Shown one piece after another: positions 30,090 to 38,339 of a stretch of DNA of 38,339 nt. How positions within the stretch are numbered: position 1 is the first letter of the stretch; each line of letters starts with the position of its first letter. Below the pieces are notes generated by a model. It did no database searches, had not been told where the DNA came from, and saw only the letters and a list, made by a program, of their open reading frames with translations. The DNA comes from Thermoplasmata archaeon (GTDB lineage: Archaea > Thermoplasmatota > DTKX01 > VGTL01), in NCBI GenBank assembly GCA_038851035.1, contig JAWCLH010000027.1, positions 1 to 38,339 on the forward strand. The letters run 5' to 3'. Position numbers and translations under genes: made by a program.

Positions 30090-30725
30090 ATGGGGCCACG
30101 GCTCGAGCAATATGAAGAGAGATACGGCAAGCTGCTCATTGAGAATTTCACAAGACCCAACTTGATGCTTTTCTCTCTGGTATGGCTCCCGGTTCCCTCC
30201 GGTTTACTGGTGGGGATATTTTTCACTACTATCGATTTCTCAGGTCATCCAGCTCTTTCCAAAGTTCCGCAGTGGTTTATTAAATCATTAGGTGTGTCAT
30301 GTCTCATCTCGGTCATGTTCCTGGTATATCGCTCAAGGAGGATTCTCTTCAGCCACGGGAAATGCCTCTTCGAGAAAGGCATTCTGCTGGACGGGGCCTG
30401 GGTTTTCAATGATGATGACAATTTCCTGTTTTTCAACGAAATGAATCTCGCGCTCATCGCACCTACGAACCAAACGGCATTGAGGACGATGATGAGAATA
30501 CACACCGCCGGTGCTGGTAATTCATTAGAGGCAGAGGATTCTAAATCGGGTTACTCCAGATTGATTATGAATCATGAGGCAGATGGTCTTCTCGGCCAGC
30601 TCGTGATTGTGAGCGGGCACCATTTTCGGTACGAGTATATAAAAGTACCATTAAAAACCATAAGGCGCCTCCAGAAATTCCGGAAATGTTCAGGGAAATC
30701 GCCCTTAAAAACCACGTGGAATTGA
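30090..30725 (+). CDS. Two-TM protein, paralogue of the next gene
   Basis: Not recognised. The ATG directly follows the reductase stop codon, so it is in the same operon. The 211-residue product has an N-terminal ENFTRP motif (18-23), two hydrophobic helices (about 25-48 and 62-80), and a cytoplasmic part with KCLFEKGILLDGAW (91-104) and NFLFFNEMN. The arrangement of short strands ending in a helix (YIKVPLKTIRRLQKF) is reminiscent of PH-like membrane-associated domains, a weak guess. The last 13 residues (KCSGKSPLKTTWN) look unnatural. A shift to the overlapping frame would continue the helix as QKFREMFREIALKNHVEL, so a frameshift is possible. GC content is clearly lower than in the preceding genes. 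Confidence 0.6.
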   Translation: MGPRLEQYEERYGKLLIENFTRPNLMLFSLVWLPVPSGLLVGIFFTTIDFSGHPALSKVPQWFIKSLGVSCLISVMFLVYRSRRILFSHGKCLFEKGILLDGAWVFNDDDNFLFFNEMNLALIAPTNQTALRTMMRIHTAGAGNSLEAEDSKSGYSRLIMNHEADGLLGQLVIVSGHHFRYEYIKVPLKTIRRLQKFRKCSGKSPLKTTWN

Positions 30726-31282
30726 TTGACGAATATGATCCGGCGGGGGGTCTTGCGCCGGACAGCAAACCGCTCAGATTATCTCTCGAGGAGCGCGAGA
30801 GGGAGTTCGGGCGTATGGTCTATGAGAATTTCACGCGCCCGAGCGGCGTCTCAGGAAGGCACGGGGCCTGCCTTTTCGAGCGCGGGATTCTCCAGCCCGG
30901 AACCTGGCCCCATGAATTCGATACTCCTGACGAGTTCATTTTTTTCAGAACCCTCTGGAAAATATTGATCTGCCCGTTGCGGGAAATGATGCTGGCCCTC
31001 CTCGACGAGATGGATAAAGTATATGAAGAGCATATGCCCGGGATAAAGAAAGAGAGGCTCCACTCCATGAAACCCAACGGGATGAGATGCGCGGGGTGCG
31101 AGAGCGAGATTTTCTTTGTTTTCAAGCTCGCCCGCGCCGAAATGATTTCATACTCCGCGAAGGATTTTATCGATTTGCCAGAGTTCATCCGGCTCGTACG
31201 CCCTCTGGCGGATATGTACTGTGTCCGGGTGGAGATCGGGCCGCACCTTATAGGTGAAATCGGAGGAGCTCCGCTGAGCTGA
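30686..31282 (+). CDS. Soluble paralogue of the preceding two-TM protein
   Basis: Not recognised. The 198-residue product overlaps the end of the previous gene by 40 bp in another frame. It repeats the paralogous signature: YENFTRP (46-52) followed by ACLFERGILQPGTW (61-74) and DEFIFF. In the upstream gene the two motifs are separated by about 66 residues containing both membrane helices; here only eight residues intervene, so the helices have been lost or were inserted in the other copy. The C-terminal part has a CxxC (MRCAGCESEIFF). Residues 1-35 could instead be the true C-terminus of the upstream protein joined by a frameshift, with this paralogue starting later; no convincing internal start was found. 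Confidence 0.55.
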   Translation: MFREIALKNHVELIDEYDPAGGLAPDSKPLRLSLEEREREFGRMVYENFTRPSGVSGRHGACLFERGILQPGTWPHEFDTPDEFIFFRTLWKILICPLREMMLALLDEMDKVYEEHMPGIKKERLHSMKPNGMRCAGCESEIFFVFKLARAEMISYSAKDFIDLPEFIRLVRPLADMYCVRVEIGPHLIGEIGGAPLS

Positions 31283-31286
31283 AAAG

Positions 31287-31315
31287 GTCGGCTCGTACGT
31301 CTAGGAGCCTCCGAC
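31287..31315. terminator. Possible hairpin between converging operons
   Basis: GGCTC (31290-31294) and GAGCC (31305-31309) pair, with GTC (31287-31289) and GAC (31313-31315) extending the stem across a bulge. It lies in the 65-bp gap between the plus-strand reductase operon and the minus-strand PKD protein. No T-run follows, so the role is uncertain. Confidence 0.25.
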
Positions 31316-31347
31316 AAGGCGGTGCGCTTGGCCCGCCCCCTCCCAAT

Positions 31348-34077
31348 TTATCCCCTCCCATGCCTCCTCCATAACAGGGCCAGAATGACTGTGGCGACAA
31401 TCAGGACAGACCACATCCAGAAAAGGAAGGTCTCGCGAGAGATTTCAACCGCCCGCACGGTTATCTTGAAGCTCTTCTCGGCCAGCGCGCCGTCGTCATC
31501 GCGCACCGCCACCTTGACCAGATATTTGCCCGGCTTCGTAAAAGTATAGTTGACAACGGTGCCGTTGATGGTCTTATTTTTAATCAGCCAGCTCACGGCA
31601 ACGATGCGGCCGTCGGGGTCGAAGGAGCCTGAGGCGTCGAGAAATGCTCTCTCGTCGGCCATGAGCTTTTGTTCGTATTTGAGCCCAATCACAGGGCCTC
31701 TGTTCCGCACATTTATCGTTATGTTGGTCACATTCTCATCAAAATCATCATCTATGACCCTCAGTTTTACTTCATAGGTCCCGTCGTCCCTGTACTCGTG
31801 GCTCACGTTTTCGCCCACCGCAGTGGTTCCATCGCCGAAGTCCCAGATAAAGAGCTTGACAGAGCCATCCACGTCCCTCCCCGTGGCGGTTAAGTTGATT
31901 TTCTCGAAGGTGAGGGGGGACATGGAGGAGACATTTATCGCCCCCTGCGGCGGGATGTTTTCAATGATTATCTGCTTTCTTGCAATATTGCTCATTGCGC
32001 TGTTATCGTCGATTACATAGAGGGTGATTTGAAAGGTGCCTTTTATCCTGTAGCGGTAGATTGGGTTCGGCTCGCTGCTGGTCTGGCCATCGCCGAAGTC
32101 CCAGAAATACTGTACTATCGTCCCGTCCATGTCGAAGACCTCGGGCGTGAAGGCGATGTCGTCGAGAACGGTGGCGGTGGTGAGGGATGTATTGAAGTTG
32201 GCCAGCGGGCCGCGGTTTATGACATAGATTTTAAACTCAGTCGAATTGGACGCGCCGTCGTCGTCCCAGGCGGTGAAGCGGATGGTGTAGATGCCGGATT
32301 TGGAATAATTATATACCGTGTAATATAATTTACTATAATTACCGTCGCCGAATTCCCAGCAAACTCCCATTACTTTTCCATCGAGATCATACGCATATTC
32401 TGACGAGAGATTTAAGTCTTCAAAAGTCAATATTATATTTTTATTTATGGTATTGTTTATCATTGGTGGACGGTTTAAAACGACTATCTCTATATAGCTC
32501 CAATCACTTTCCATATCTAATTCATTTTTTATTTTTAATCCCGCTCGATATATTCCATCATTAAAATAATGATGTTTTATAATTGACTCATTAATCCAGC
32601 CTGATTTAGCCCCATCACCAAAATCATATAAATATTTAATATCGAAATTCCAATAATTTAATGAAAAAAATGAAATGGTTTCATATGTAAATACAGGATT
32701 TTTAGATACTCCAATTGTCGAAATTAAATTTTGAGTTGAATCGACTATTTTCATTTGAAGATTATAAAAATCTTTTTGGGAATTTGTACTTAACCATATA
32801 CACCATAGCATTTTAAATTTATAATTCTTGATAGCATTTAGAGAAATGAAACACTTTGATTCCCTTGTAATAGGGTCTATATCATAATCGAACCAATTGT
32901 TTTCGGCAATGGTTGCTTTATTGATAATTTCATTATTTTTTAGTAAGAAATAATTTATTCTTTCATTGCTTGATGAACTATTATCAATATAAATTATATG
33001 TAGATTATTATTCCAATGATAAATTTTCGATTTAGTAATATTTTGAGTATTATTTATTATTGTTATATTGTTTAATATATTTTTCTGGATATTATATTCT
33101 TTTATAATCCATTCATCTCTATATTTTGGATATTTAAATTGATACTGAGGTCCTGGAGAATTAACAAACAATGTATTATCAGAGGTAGTTATTACTATTG
33201 ATTCCATTCTTAAATTAACAATATCAATAATGTTAACCCAATTATATGTATAGATGATATCCAATATATTATTAGATGATTCTGATATGTTGATAATTAA
33301 AGAACCGGATTGATTTGATTGGTTTATTTCTATTAAATAAAAAGGATATCCTGGTTCAACTCCAAGCTTATACCAAAGTTTGAAACCTATATTTAATTTA
33401 TTATTCCATATAAAAAAATAATAAAGAGTAGAAGATAAAGGACATCTTGAGTATGGAAATTGTTCCAAGAAAATCGGTATGGGTTGAGATAAATTATTTA
33501 ATAAAGGATCATATATTATTAAATTAAGAATGGGATAAATATCGTAAGGCTCATCTTTGTCTTGACAATTCCATGAAACATAGATTTTATTATTATAATT
33601 AATAATTTTCAAATCAATATTTTCTTGAATGACATCGTTTGAAATGATTAATGTTTCTTCCAAGGTGAGATTCAAAGACATGGGTCGTAGTAGAATAGTA
33701 AAAGAGTCATTTAATTTCTCTAACCACGTAATATAAATGATATCGAAACACTGACAAGCTCGAGGGCTATAATAGGTTCCCCTGACTTTGCTCTCAGTAA
33801 CTTGATATTCTTTTGAAAAAATAATTCCATCAAAGAATTTGAAGCATATCTGTTCATTCCCGTTTGAAAGACTCTTAACCCATAAAAAACCTAAATATAT
33901 TTCGTTTCCTCCTAAGTGATATTCAAAAACATATGGCTGAAAATATTCTTTCCCGCTTATTATTATATAATTATTAAGGTCACTATTTTGAGCGATCGAA
34001 AAAGAATCATTTACTTTAAAAGTAATTAAAAAGAGCCAAAGAATAATAATTAAACTTATAATTTTTTTTAAATTCAT
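31348..34077 (-). CDS. PKD-domain surface protein with composition switch
   Basis: A surface protein of about 909 residues; the GTG at 34086, one base after the upstream stop, would add three residues. Residues are counted from 34086. The ATG at 34077 begins a signal peptide (MNLKKIISLIIILWLFLITF). Residues about 35-450 are beta-rich with many W and Asn and resemble a degenerate propeller, but I cannot name the fold. Five PKD domains follow (about 455-540, 545-630, 631-715, 716-800, 801-883), four with a clear W/Y-D/E-FGDG motif. A transmembrane helix (about 887-906) and RRHGRG end the protein. The sequence coding for residues 1 to about 595 is strongly AT-rich, and the rest is GC-rich like the genome; the switch falls inside the second PKD domain. 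It is probably cotranscribed with the transglutaminase-like gene. Confidence 0.85.
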   Translation of the reverse strand: MNLKKIISLIIILWLFLITFKVNDSFSIAQNSDLNNYIIISGKEYFQPYVFEYHLGGNEIYLGFLWVKSLSNGNEQICFKFFDGIIFSKEYQVTESKVRGTYYSPRACQCFDIIYITWLEKLNDSFTILLRPMSLNLTLEETLIISNDVIQENIDLKIINYNNKIYVSWNCQDKDEPYDIYPILNLIIYDPLLNNLSQPIPIFLEQFPYSRCPLSSTLYYFFIWNNKLNIGFKLWYKLGVEPGYPFYLIEINQSNQSGSLIINISESSNNILDIIYTYNWVNIIDIVNLRMESIVITTSDNTLFVNSPGPQYQFKYPKYRDEWIIKEYNIQKNILNNITIINNTQNITKSKIYHWNNNLHIIYIDNSSSSNERINYFLLKNNEIINKATIAENNWFDYDIDPITRESKCFISLNAIKNYKFKMLWCIWLSTNSQKDFYNLQMKIVDSTQNLISTIGVSKNPVFTYETISFFSLNYWNFDIKYLYDFGDGAKSGWINESIIKHHYFNDGIYRAGLKIKNELDMESDWSYIEIVVLNRPPMINNTINKNIILTFEDLNLSSEYAYDLDGKVMGVCWEFGDGNYSKLYYTVYNYSKSGIYTIRFTAWDDDGASNSTEFKIYVINRGPLANFNTSLTTATVLDDIAFTPEVFDMDGTIVQYFWDFGDGQTSSEPNPIYRYRIKGTFQITLYVIDDNSAMSNIARKQIIIENIPPQGAINVSSMSPLTFEKINLTATGRDVDGSVKLFIWDFGDGTTAVGENVSHEYRDDGTYEVKLRVIDDDFDENVTNITINVRNRGPVIGLKYEQKLMADERAFLDASGSFDPDGRIVAVSWLIKNKTINGTVVNYTFTKPGKYLVKVAVRDDDGALAEKSFKITVRAVEISRETFLFWMWSVLIVATVILALLWRRHGRG

Positions 34078-35960
34078 AATTTCCACATTAATAAAATGAA
34101 TTTAGTATTATAAGGTCTTTGTCATTATCAAAGTCTTCAATAGTGTTACCATTAGAAGACGAAATGACTCTCTCTCCATTTGGTAACCAATATGATGAAA
34201 ACGTAAAAGCTCCATCAGCATCAGGAGGTCCATATATGTAATAATTTCTAGTTGAGATACCAACAACATTCTTATTAGGTAGTTCTGTCGGATCTAGAAC
34301 AAACCACGCATATTCTCCTGTATTAGTTGGTCCCCAATATTCTACCCATACATGATAATCACCTACAGAAGTCCATGTTCCAACGACCGTACGCGAAGGT
34401 ACACCGAGCGACCTTAATAATGAACATGCCATATTAGCATAATCCCCGCATTCACCCTCGAATTGGTCCTTTGATTTTTTTTCTTCTTTTCCCGATATAG
34501 CATTATCAATATCTTCTTCAGTTATTGCATATTGTACATGATAATGTTCAAAAATGTATTTAATATCTTTAGTAGGTGCACTTCCAGACGTTTTATATCT
34601 CATTATGTAATCAACAAAATTTGTTATATATTTTGCAGCATTATGAGAATTAATTGAACCGATAGAAATTTTGCTAGCGATAGAAAAAACAATTACTTCT
34701 AATTGGTTTAACTTATAGGTTGGATAATTTGGGAAATTTGTCTTATGTTCTTCAACACGGAATTTTATATTCTCTTCATAACCATCACAATACATAGATT
34801 CAGTGAAGTATTTATATGATATGTTATCATAGTTGTAATTATAACATTTTAATCCTTCCTCTGTTAAACTAGAATAATCATAATTTGTATTCTCTACATA
34901 TTTCGGGAATTCAAAAATTAAATTTATTGGAAAAACAGCAACTATAGGATGAAAATGAATTTTTAGTTTTGGATATTCTCCATCAGAAGAATAAAAGGTT
35001 TCGGTATAGTAGATTGTAAAATAAACTGTACCAATACAATGTGATTTGCTTATTGTAATTTCCCATTTTGTTCTTTGCTCACCGTTTTGATTTAGATAAT
35101 GTATTGTATTAATACTATAATAAGTATCTATTGTACCATCTGGACCAATGAATATTGGTCTTGGGCCGTCCGGGTGGAATTTTGTCTTGTATGGATTTGA
35201 ATACCATAACACTGTGGAATAAGGATAATACCCATTTGAATATATATAAAATTTAATATCTTTTATATCGTTATTATTTATACGCTCACCACGTCTAATT
35301 ACAGCACCATAAATTGGTGTAGCTATTAGCTCGTTATTATCCCCTTTAATCCAGCATTTATATAGTTCTGTATTAAAGGAAGATTGATATTTTATATAAA
35401 GTAGATTTGGATTATAATAAAGGCTGTCATCTCTTCCTCCGGTCCCAGAGCCGTATATTTCACTATCATACCAATCCGAAATGCCATTACAATTTAAATC
35501 GTTTACTTTTGGATTCTGCCATCCCATATACGATAAATAAATATTAAAAATTGTTTTTAAATAAGATGATGACTCAATATTTAAATAAAAATTTATATTT
35601 TTTAATTCATTTTCGTCCCCTAAATAATATCCAAACTGACTATTCGCATAAATATAATTACCATTATCGGTTTTAATTTCTGCATATGTATTATTAAATA
35701 ATTTTACATTGGAGAGATGGCTATATTGTACATTAATATCATTGTCAAATGAGCCAATATATCCTCTTAAATAAATAGCTCTATTGATATCACAATTATA
35801 ACTGATATTAATAGGGTATTGACCTTCTTTTGGAAATTGAATTACATTAACATTAATATTGATTGCATCTGATGATACAAATACGATTTTAAATTCACTC
35901 GCATTTATATAAATCCCGCTTCCATCTGCATCATTGTAGTATTTCCAGATGAAATCATAA
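32300..35960. other. AT-rich block spanning two surface-protein genes
   Basis: About 3.66 kb with low GC content (by eye around 30%) flanked by sequence of about 50-60% GC on both sides. Its edges lie inside reading frames, not at gene ends: the left edge in a PKD domain of the 31348-34077 gene, the right edge near residue 770 of the 34088-38339 gene. Codons shift to AAT, ATA, TTA and AAA. Both frames stay open across the edges. Confidence 0.8.
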
Positions 35961-38339
35961 TGACCCGCTAGAAGCGGCGAGGATTCGACTTCCAGCTGAC
36001 CATACCCGGACCATGGGCCCCCCATCGAATTTCCATTTTCGTCGTATATATAAGCATCATAAAACAAATCGTCATTATCATTCTCCATTGAGACCTGGTC
36101 ATAGCTCCTTAGCAGGACCTCTATTGCCCCCTCCTCCTCATTGATTATGTGCGCGCAGAAGCTCATCCCATCCTGATACACGCCCGAAGAGAAAGCTCCA
36201 GCAATCCCCTCCGGAACCCTCATCCTGAAATCGGTCATCCAGACATGGTCCCACTCGCTCTCATTTCTGAGCATGATCACATGCTCCTCGCACGCCATAT
36301 CCGGACCGATGTTCCTCAGCTTCGAAACATTCGAGAGGCCATCCTTTTTTACAATGATTGTGTAGGGTGTCTTGAAGAATGTTCCTGTCTCACCTCCTGC
36401 GCCCTCCATTTCGAATATCTTGCCCTCTATTGTCACAATGCCGCTTGCGTCTGTGGTTCCCGAGTAAATCTGGCTCTGCTCGAGGTCCTTCACAAGAACC
36501 TGGGCGTCCGGAACATTCTCCGACCCCTCGTCAATGACACGGAAGACCATATTCCCCCGGGCGCTCAGTGTTCCGTCAACAACATCCACCTTCGAGCGGT
36601 TGAAGTCGCAGTCCGTCATGACGACATTGGACCCCTCAATCCTGATGTCAGCGCCATTGTTGTTGATGATGATTGAGTCTGTGATTGATATATCGGATGA
36701 GATTATCTGCATCCCGTACTCATTGCAGTAGTGAATTCCGATGTCTGAGATTTCCACGTTCGGAGAATTTATTATCAACCCATTGTTCAAATAGGCAAAT
36801 GTAGCGTTGGTGATTGTTGCGGTACCGAGGACTTCGATATCGAAGTAACTATTCTCCACGCCGGAGAAGAAGAGCGTGTTGTTGATTACGGCCGTGGAGC
36901 CCTGCTCCAGCGATATTTCATGCTCGCCCGTCCAGTCGCTGTTGACCTGGACGGTGACGTTGTCGGCGCTTATATCTCCATTTAACGAGAGATTGCCGGT
37001 GATGTTCAGATAAGTAACTTTGATATCCAAACAGCCCTCCACCTCTACATCATTTCCCGTTATTGTTGTATTGTATGTCTCCAGGGCGCCCTCGGAGGAA
37101 ATCACAATATCTCCCTCGACCACCTCCAGAATTCCGTTGTCGAAGGTCAGGCGCGATGAAATGGAAAGGCTATCGGCAACTACAGCCATACCGTCATATT
37201 CCGTCTCCGTGCTGACGCTCCAGTCCTCCTTCCTCTCGTCACATACCAGTATCTGGTGATAGACGATATTATTGGTCTCACTGTCCTCGGTGATATTTTC
37301 GCTCGAATCAATTTTAACGACGATATAGTGATATCCGGTCTCGTTTAAAGTCGCATTGACTCCCAGAAGGCCCGTTTCGCCCCATGCACCCAGCCCGCCC
37401 ACTGTCAGGTTCTCTATCAACGTCTCGCTCTCTGTGTTATTCAGATAGAAACTGATGTTGAATGCTGAGCTGGCGCTTTCGTATCCATCATTGTAGATGG
37501 TAGCGTTTATGCAGATTGTGCTGCTGACCAGCGGATAATCGTCGGACACGTCGAGGTGTATCAGCATCAGGTCCAGCCTCGGGAACTCGAAATAGACGAG
37601 CTGGCTCTGGTTCATCGTTCTTTCTTCGGATTTCGTTATGTTTAGCTTTTGTGCAGTTATATTGTGCGGCGTGTGATTGACGGCCCCCGAGCTGCCCTTC
37701 GTGCAGTACCTGGCCTGAATCAGCGCATGGCCCGAATCAAGGGTCCTGTTGAGCACTTCCAGCCCGCCGTCCTCCTTTATTATTGCGCTCCCGCCGCTAA
37801 TAAAGCTTCCGCTCCTGTCTTTTAAATTCACCTCGAGATAGTTCCTCATATGAATGATTGAGGTGGAGTCCACGCTGACCTCCCCGCTGAGCAGGGCGCA
37901 GCCCACGGAGGTGATGTTGCTGTTCTCGAGCTCCACTTTTGGAGATGAGACCTCCTCAAAGCTCACGCCGGCCATGCAGGCCCTCGTGTCCTCGAACCTG
38001 ATTCCCTCACTTGTGGCATTTGTTATTGCGTCCCCCCGGAGCGCCAGAATGAGGTATTTGACCGAGATATTGTCCATGAGAACTCTTCCCGTAGTCTCGG
38101 AAGTGAACCTGAGCGGTATGGAGTCGGTTGAGCTGATATATTGCTCCTTCAGCGCATCATTCATCCTGTCGACCAATATATGGCTGGAGAGCTTCGAGAC
38201 CCGGCCATAGAACTCCCCGCTCGCGCCCCAGTCGCCCGCCGGGTCCGGGCCTATGAACATGGTTACATTCTTCAATCTGCTTTCGACTTGATAGCTAATG
38301 CTCAGTTGATATATGACGGGCGAGGATGTGCCTCTTGTC
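34088..38339 (-). CDS. Partial surface protein: CARDB, beta-helix and transglutaminase-like domain
   Basis: The 5' end lies beyond the right edge; the frame stays open to 38339, so the TTG at 38275 is not a real start. Numbering from that codon (1395 residues): a beta-rich start (1-225), a CARDB domain (about 230-345, ending DSETNNIVYHQILV), a beta-helix entered by an EDWSV motif (about 350-600), a carboxypeptidase-regulatory-like module (about 600-690), and a long AT-rich-encoded region (about 770-1395) of unassigned beta structure. Near the C-terminus is a transglutaminase-like/cysteine-protease core: C1276 in GECGDYANMACSLLRSLGVP, H1308 in DYHVWVEYW and D1328 in VLDPTEL. Such domains hydrolyse or crosslink peptide amides. 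No C-terminal membrane anchor follows, so retention would need another feature. The next gene starts one base after its stop. Confidence 0.85.
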   Translation of the reverse strand, partial: TRGTSSPVIYQLSISYQVESRLKNVTMFIGPDPAGDWGASGEFYGRVSKLSSHILVDRMNDALKEQYISSTDSIPLRFTSETTGRVLMDNISVKYLILALRGDAITNATSEGIRFEDTRACMAGVSFEEVSSPKVELENSNITSVGCALLSGEVSVDSTSIIHMRNYLEVNLKDRSGSFISGGSAIIKEDGGLEVLNRTLDSGHALIQARYCTKGSSGAVNHTPHNITAQKLNITKSEERTMNQSQLVYFEFPRLDLMLIHLDVSDDYPLVSSTICINATIYNDGYESASSAFNISFYLNNTESETLIENLTVGGLGAWGETGLLGVNATLNETGYHYIVVKIDSSENITEDSETNNIVYHQILVCDERKEDWSVSTETEYDGMAVVADSLSISSRLTFDNGILEVVEGDIVISSEGALETYNTTITGNDVEVEGCLDIKVTYLNITGNLSLNGDISADNVTVQVNSDWTGEHEISLEQGSTAVINNTLFFSGVENSYFDIEVLGTATITNATFAYLNNGLIINSPNVEISDIGIHYCNEYGMQIISSDISITDSIIINNNGADIRIEGSNVVMTDCDFNRSKVDVVDGTLSARGNMVFRVIDEGSENVPDAQVLVKDLEQSQIYSGTTDASGIVTIEGKIFEMEGAGGETGTFFKTPYTIIVKKDGLSNVSKLRNIGPDMACEEHVIMLRNESEWDHVWMTDFRMRVPEGIAGAFSSGVYQDGMSFCAHIINEEEGAIEVLLRSYDQVSMENDNDDLFYDAYIYDENGNSMGGPWSGYGQLEVESSPLLAGHYDFIWKYYNDADGSGIYINASEFKIVFVSSDAININVNVIQFPKEGQYPINISYNCDINRAIYLRGYIGSFDNDINVQYSHLSNVKLFNNTYAEIKTDNGNYIYANSQFGYYLGDENELKNINFYLNIESSSYLKTIFNIYLSYMGWQNPKVNDLNCNGISDWYDSEIYGSGTGGRDDSLYYNPNLLYIKYQSSFNTELYKCWIKGDNNELIATPIYGAVIRRGERINNNDIKDIKFYIYSNGYYPYSTVLWYSNPYKTKFHPDGPRPIFIGPDGTIDTYYSINTIHYLNQNGEQRTKWEITISKSHCIGTVYFTIYYTETFYSSDGEYPKLKIHFHPIVAVFPINLIFEFPKYVENTNYDYSSLTEEGLKCYNYNYDNISYKYFTESMYCDGYEENIKFRVEEHKTNFPNYPTYKLNQLEVIVFSIASKISIGSINSHNAAKYITNFVDYIMRYKTSGSAPTKDIKYIFEHYHVQYAITEEDIDNAISGKEEKKSKDQFEGECGDYANMACSLLRSLGVPSRTVVGTWTSVGDYHVWVEYWGPTNTGEYAWFVLDPTELPNKNVVGISTRNYYIYGPPDADGAFTFSSYWLPNGERVISSSNGNTIEDFDNDKDLIILNSFY

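Noticed and set aside
32300-35960. Mobile element or prophage as the source of the AT-rich block
   Set aside because: No transposase, integrase, terminal repeat or attachment site is visible, and the block consists only of the interior halves of two continuous genes.

Overview
The window looks like a GC-rich archaeal genome, most likely a Thermoplasmatota-type euryarchaeon from an uncultured lineage. The evidence is an archaeal-type GluRS and MetRS, archease, an archaeal YchF/Ola1 GTPase with a TGS domain, a RAD55/KaiC-like ATPase, and many CARDB, PKD and beta-helix surface proteins. Two proteins carry PGF-CTERM-like tails. TATA-like boxes repeatedly lie about 26-40 nt upstream of start codons with short or no leaders. 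The lineage assignment is an inference; no rRNA marker is present.

Layout. 1-11.3 kb is mostly housekeeping: metG, a PHP phosphoesterase, a proline-rich membrane protein (minus strand), archease, a KaiC-like ATPase, gltX, a CARDB surface protein, an orphan corrinoid protein and an archaeal thymidylate synthase. 11.3-17.5 kb (minus) holds ychF and a 1613-residue surface protein with two sets of seven W-x-D repeats, read as two seven-bladed propellers, followed by three PKD/Ig-like domains. 17.6-20 kb (plus) is a cadherin-like repeat protein with a PGF-CTERM-like tail.

20.0-31.3 kb (plus) is the most interesting part. Two paralogous ASKHA [4Fe-4S] activator ATPases (HgdC/YjiL family) are followed by a compact second unit: a beta-helix surface protein, a two-TM secreted-domain protein, a NapH-like membrane polyferredoxin fused to a large extracytoplasmic beta-helix, a single-subunit double-cubane-cluster-type reductase (YjiM/DCCP family), and two small paralogous genes of unknown function. 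The polyferredoxin and the reductase are 5 nt apart. I read this as a candidate membrane-wired, ATP-driven low-potential reductase system; the wiring is inferred from gene order and domains.

31.3-38.3 kb (minus) has two adjacent surface-protein genes, a partial CARDB/beta-helix/transglutaminase-like protein running off the right edge and a five-PKD protein. A strongly AT-rich block of about 3.7 kb straddles their shared boundary, starting and ending inside the reading frames, so both genes look mosaic.

No tRNA, rRNA, CRISPR array, insertion sequence or integrase gene was recognised. No gene-free stretch exceeds about 220 bases.
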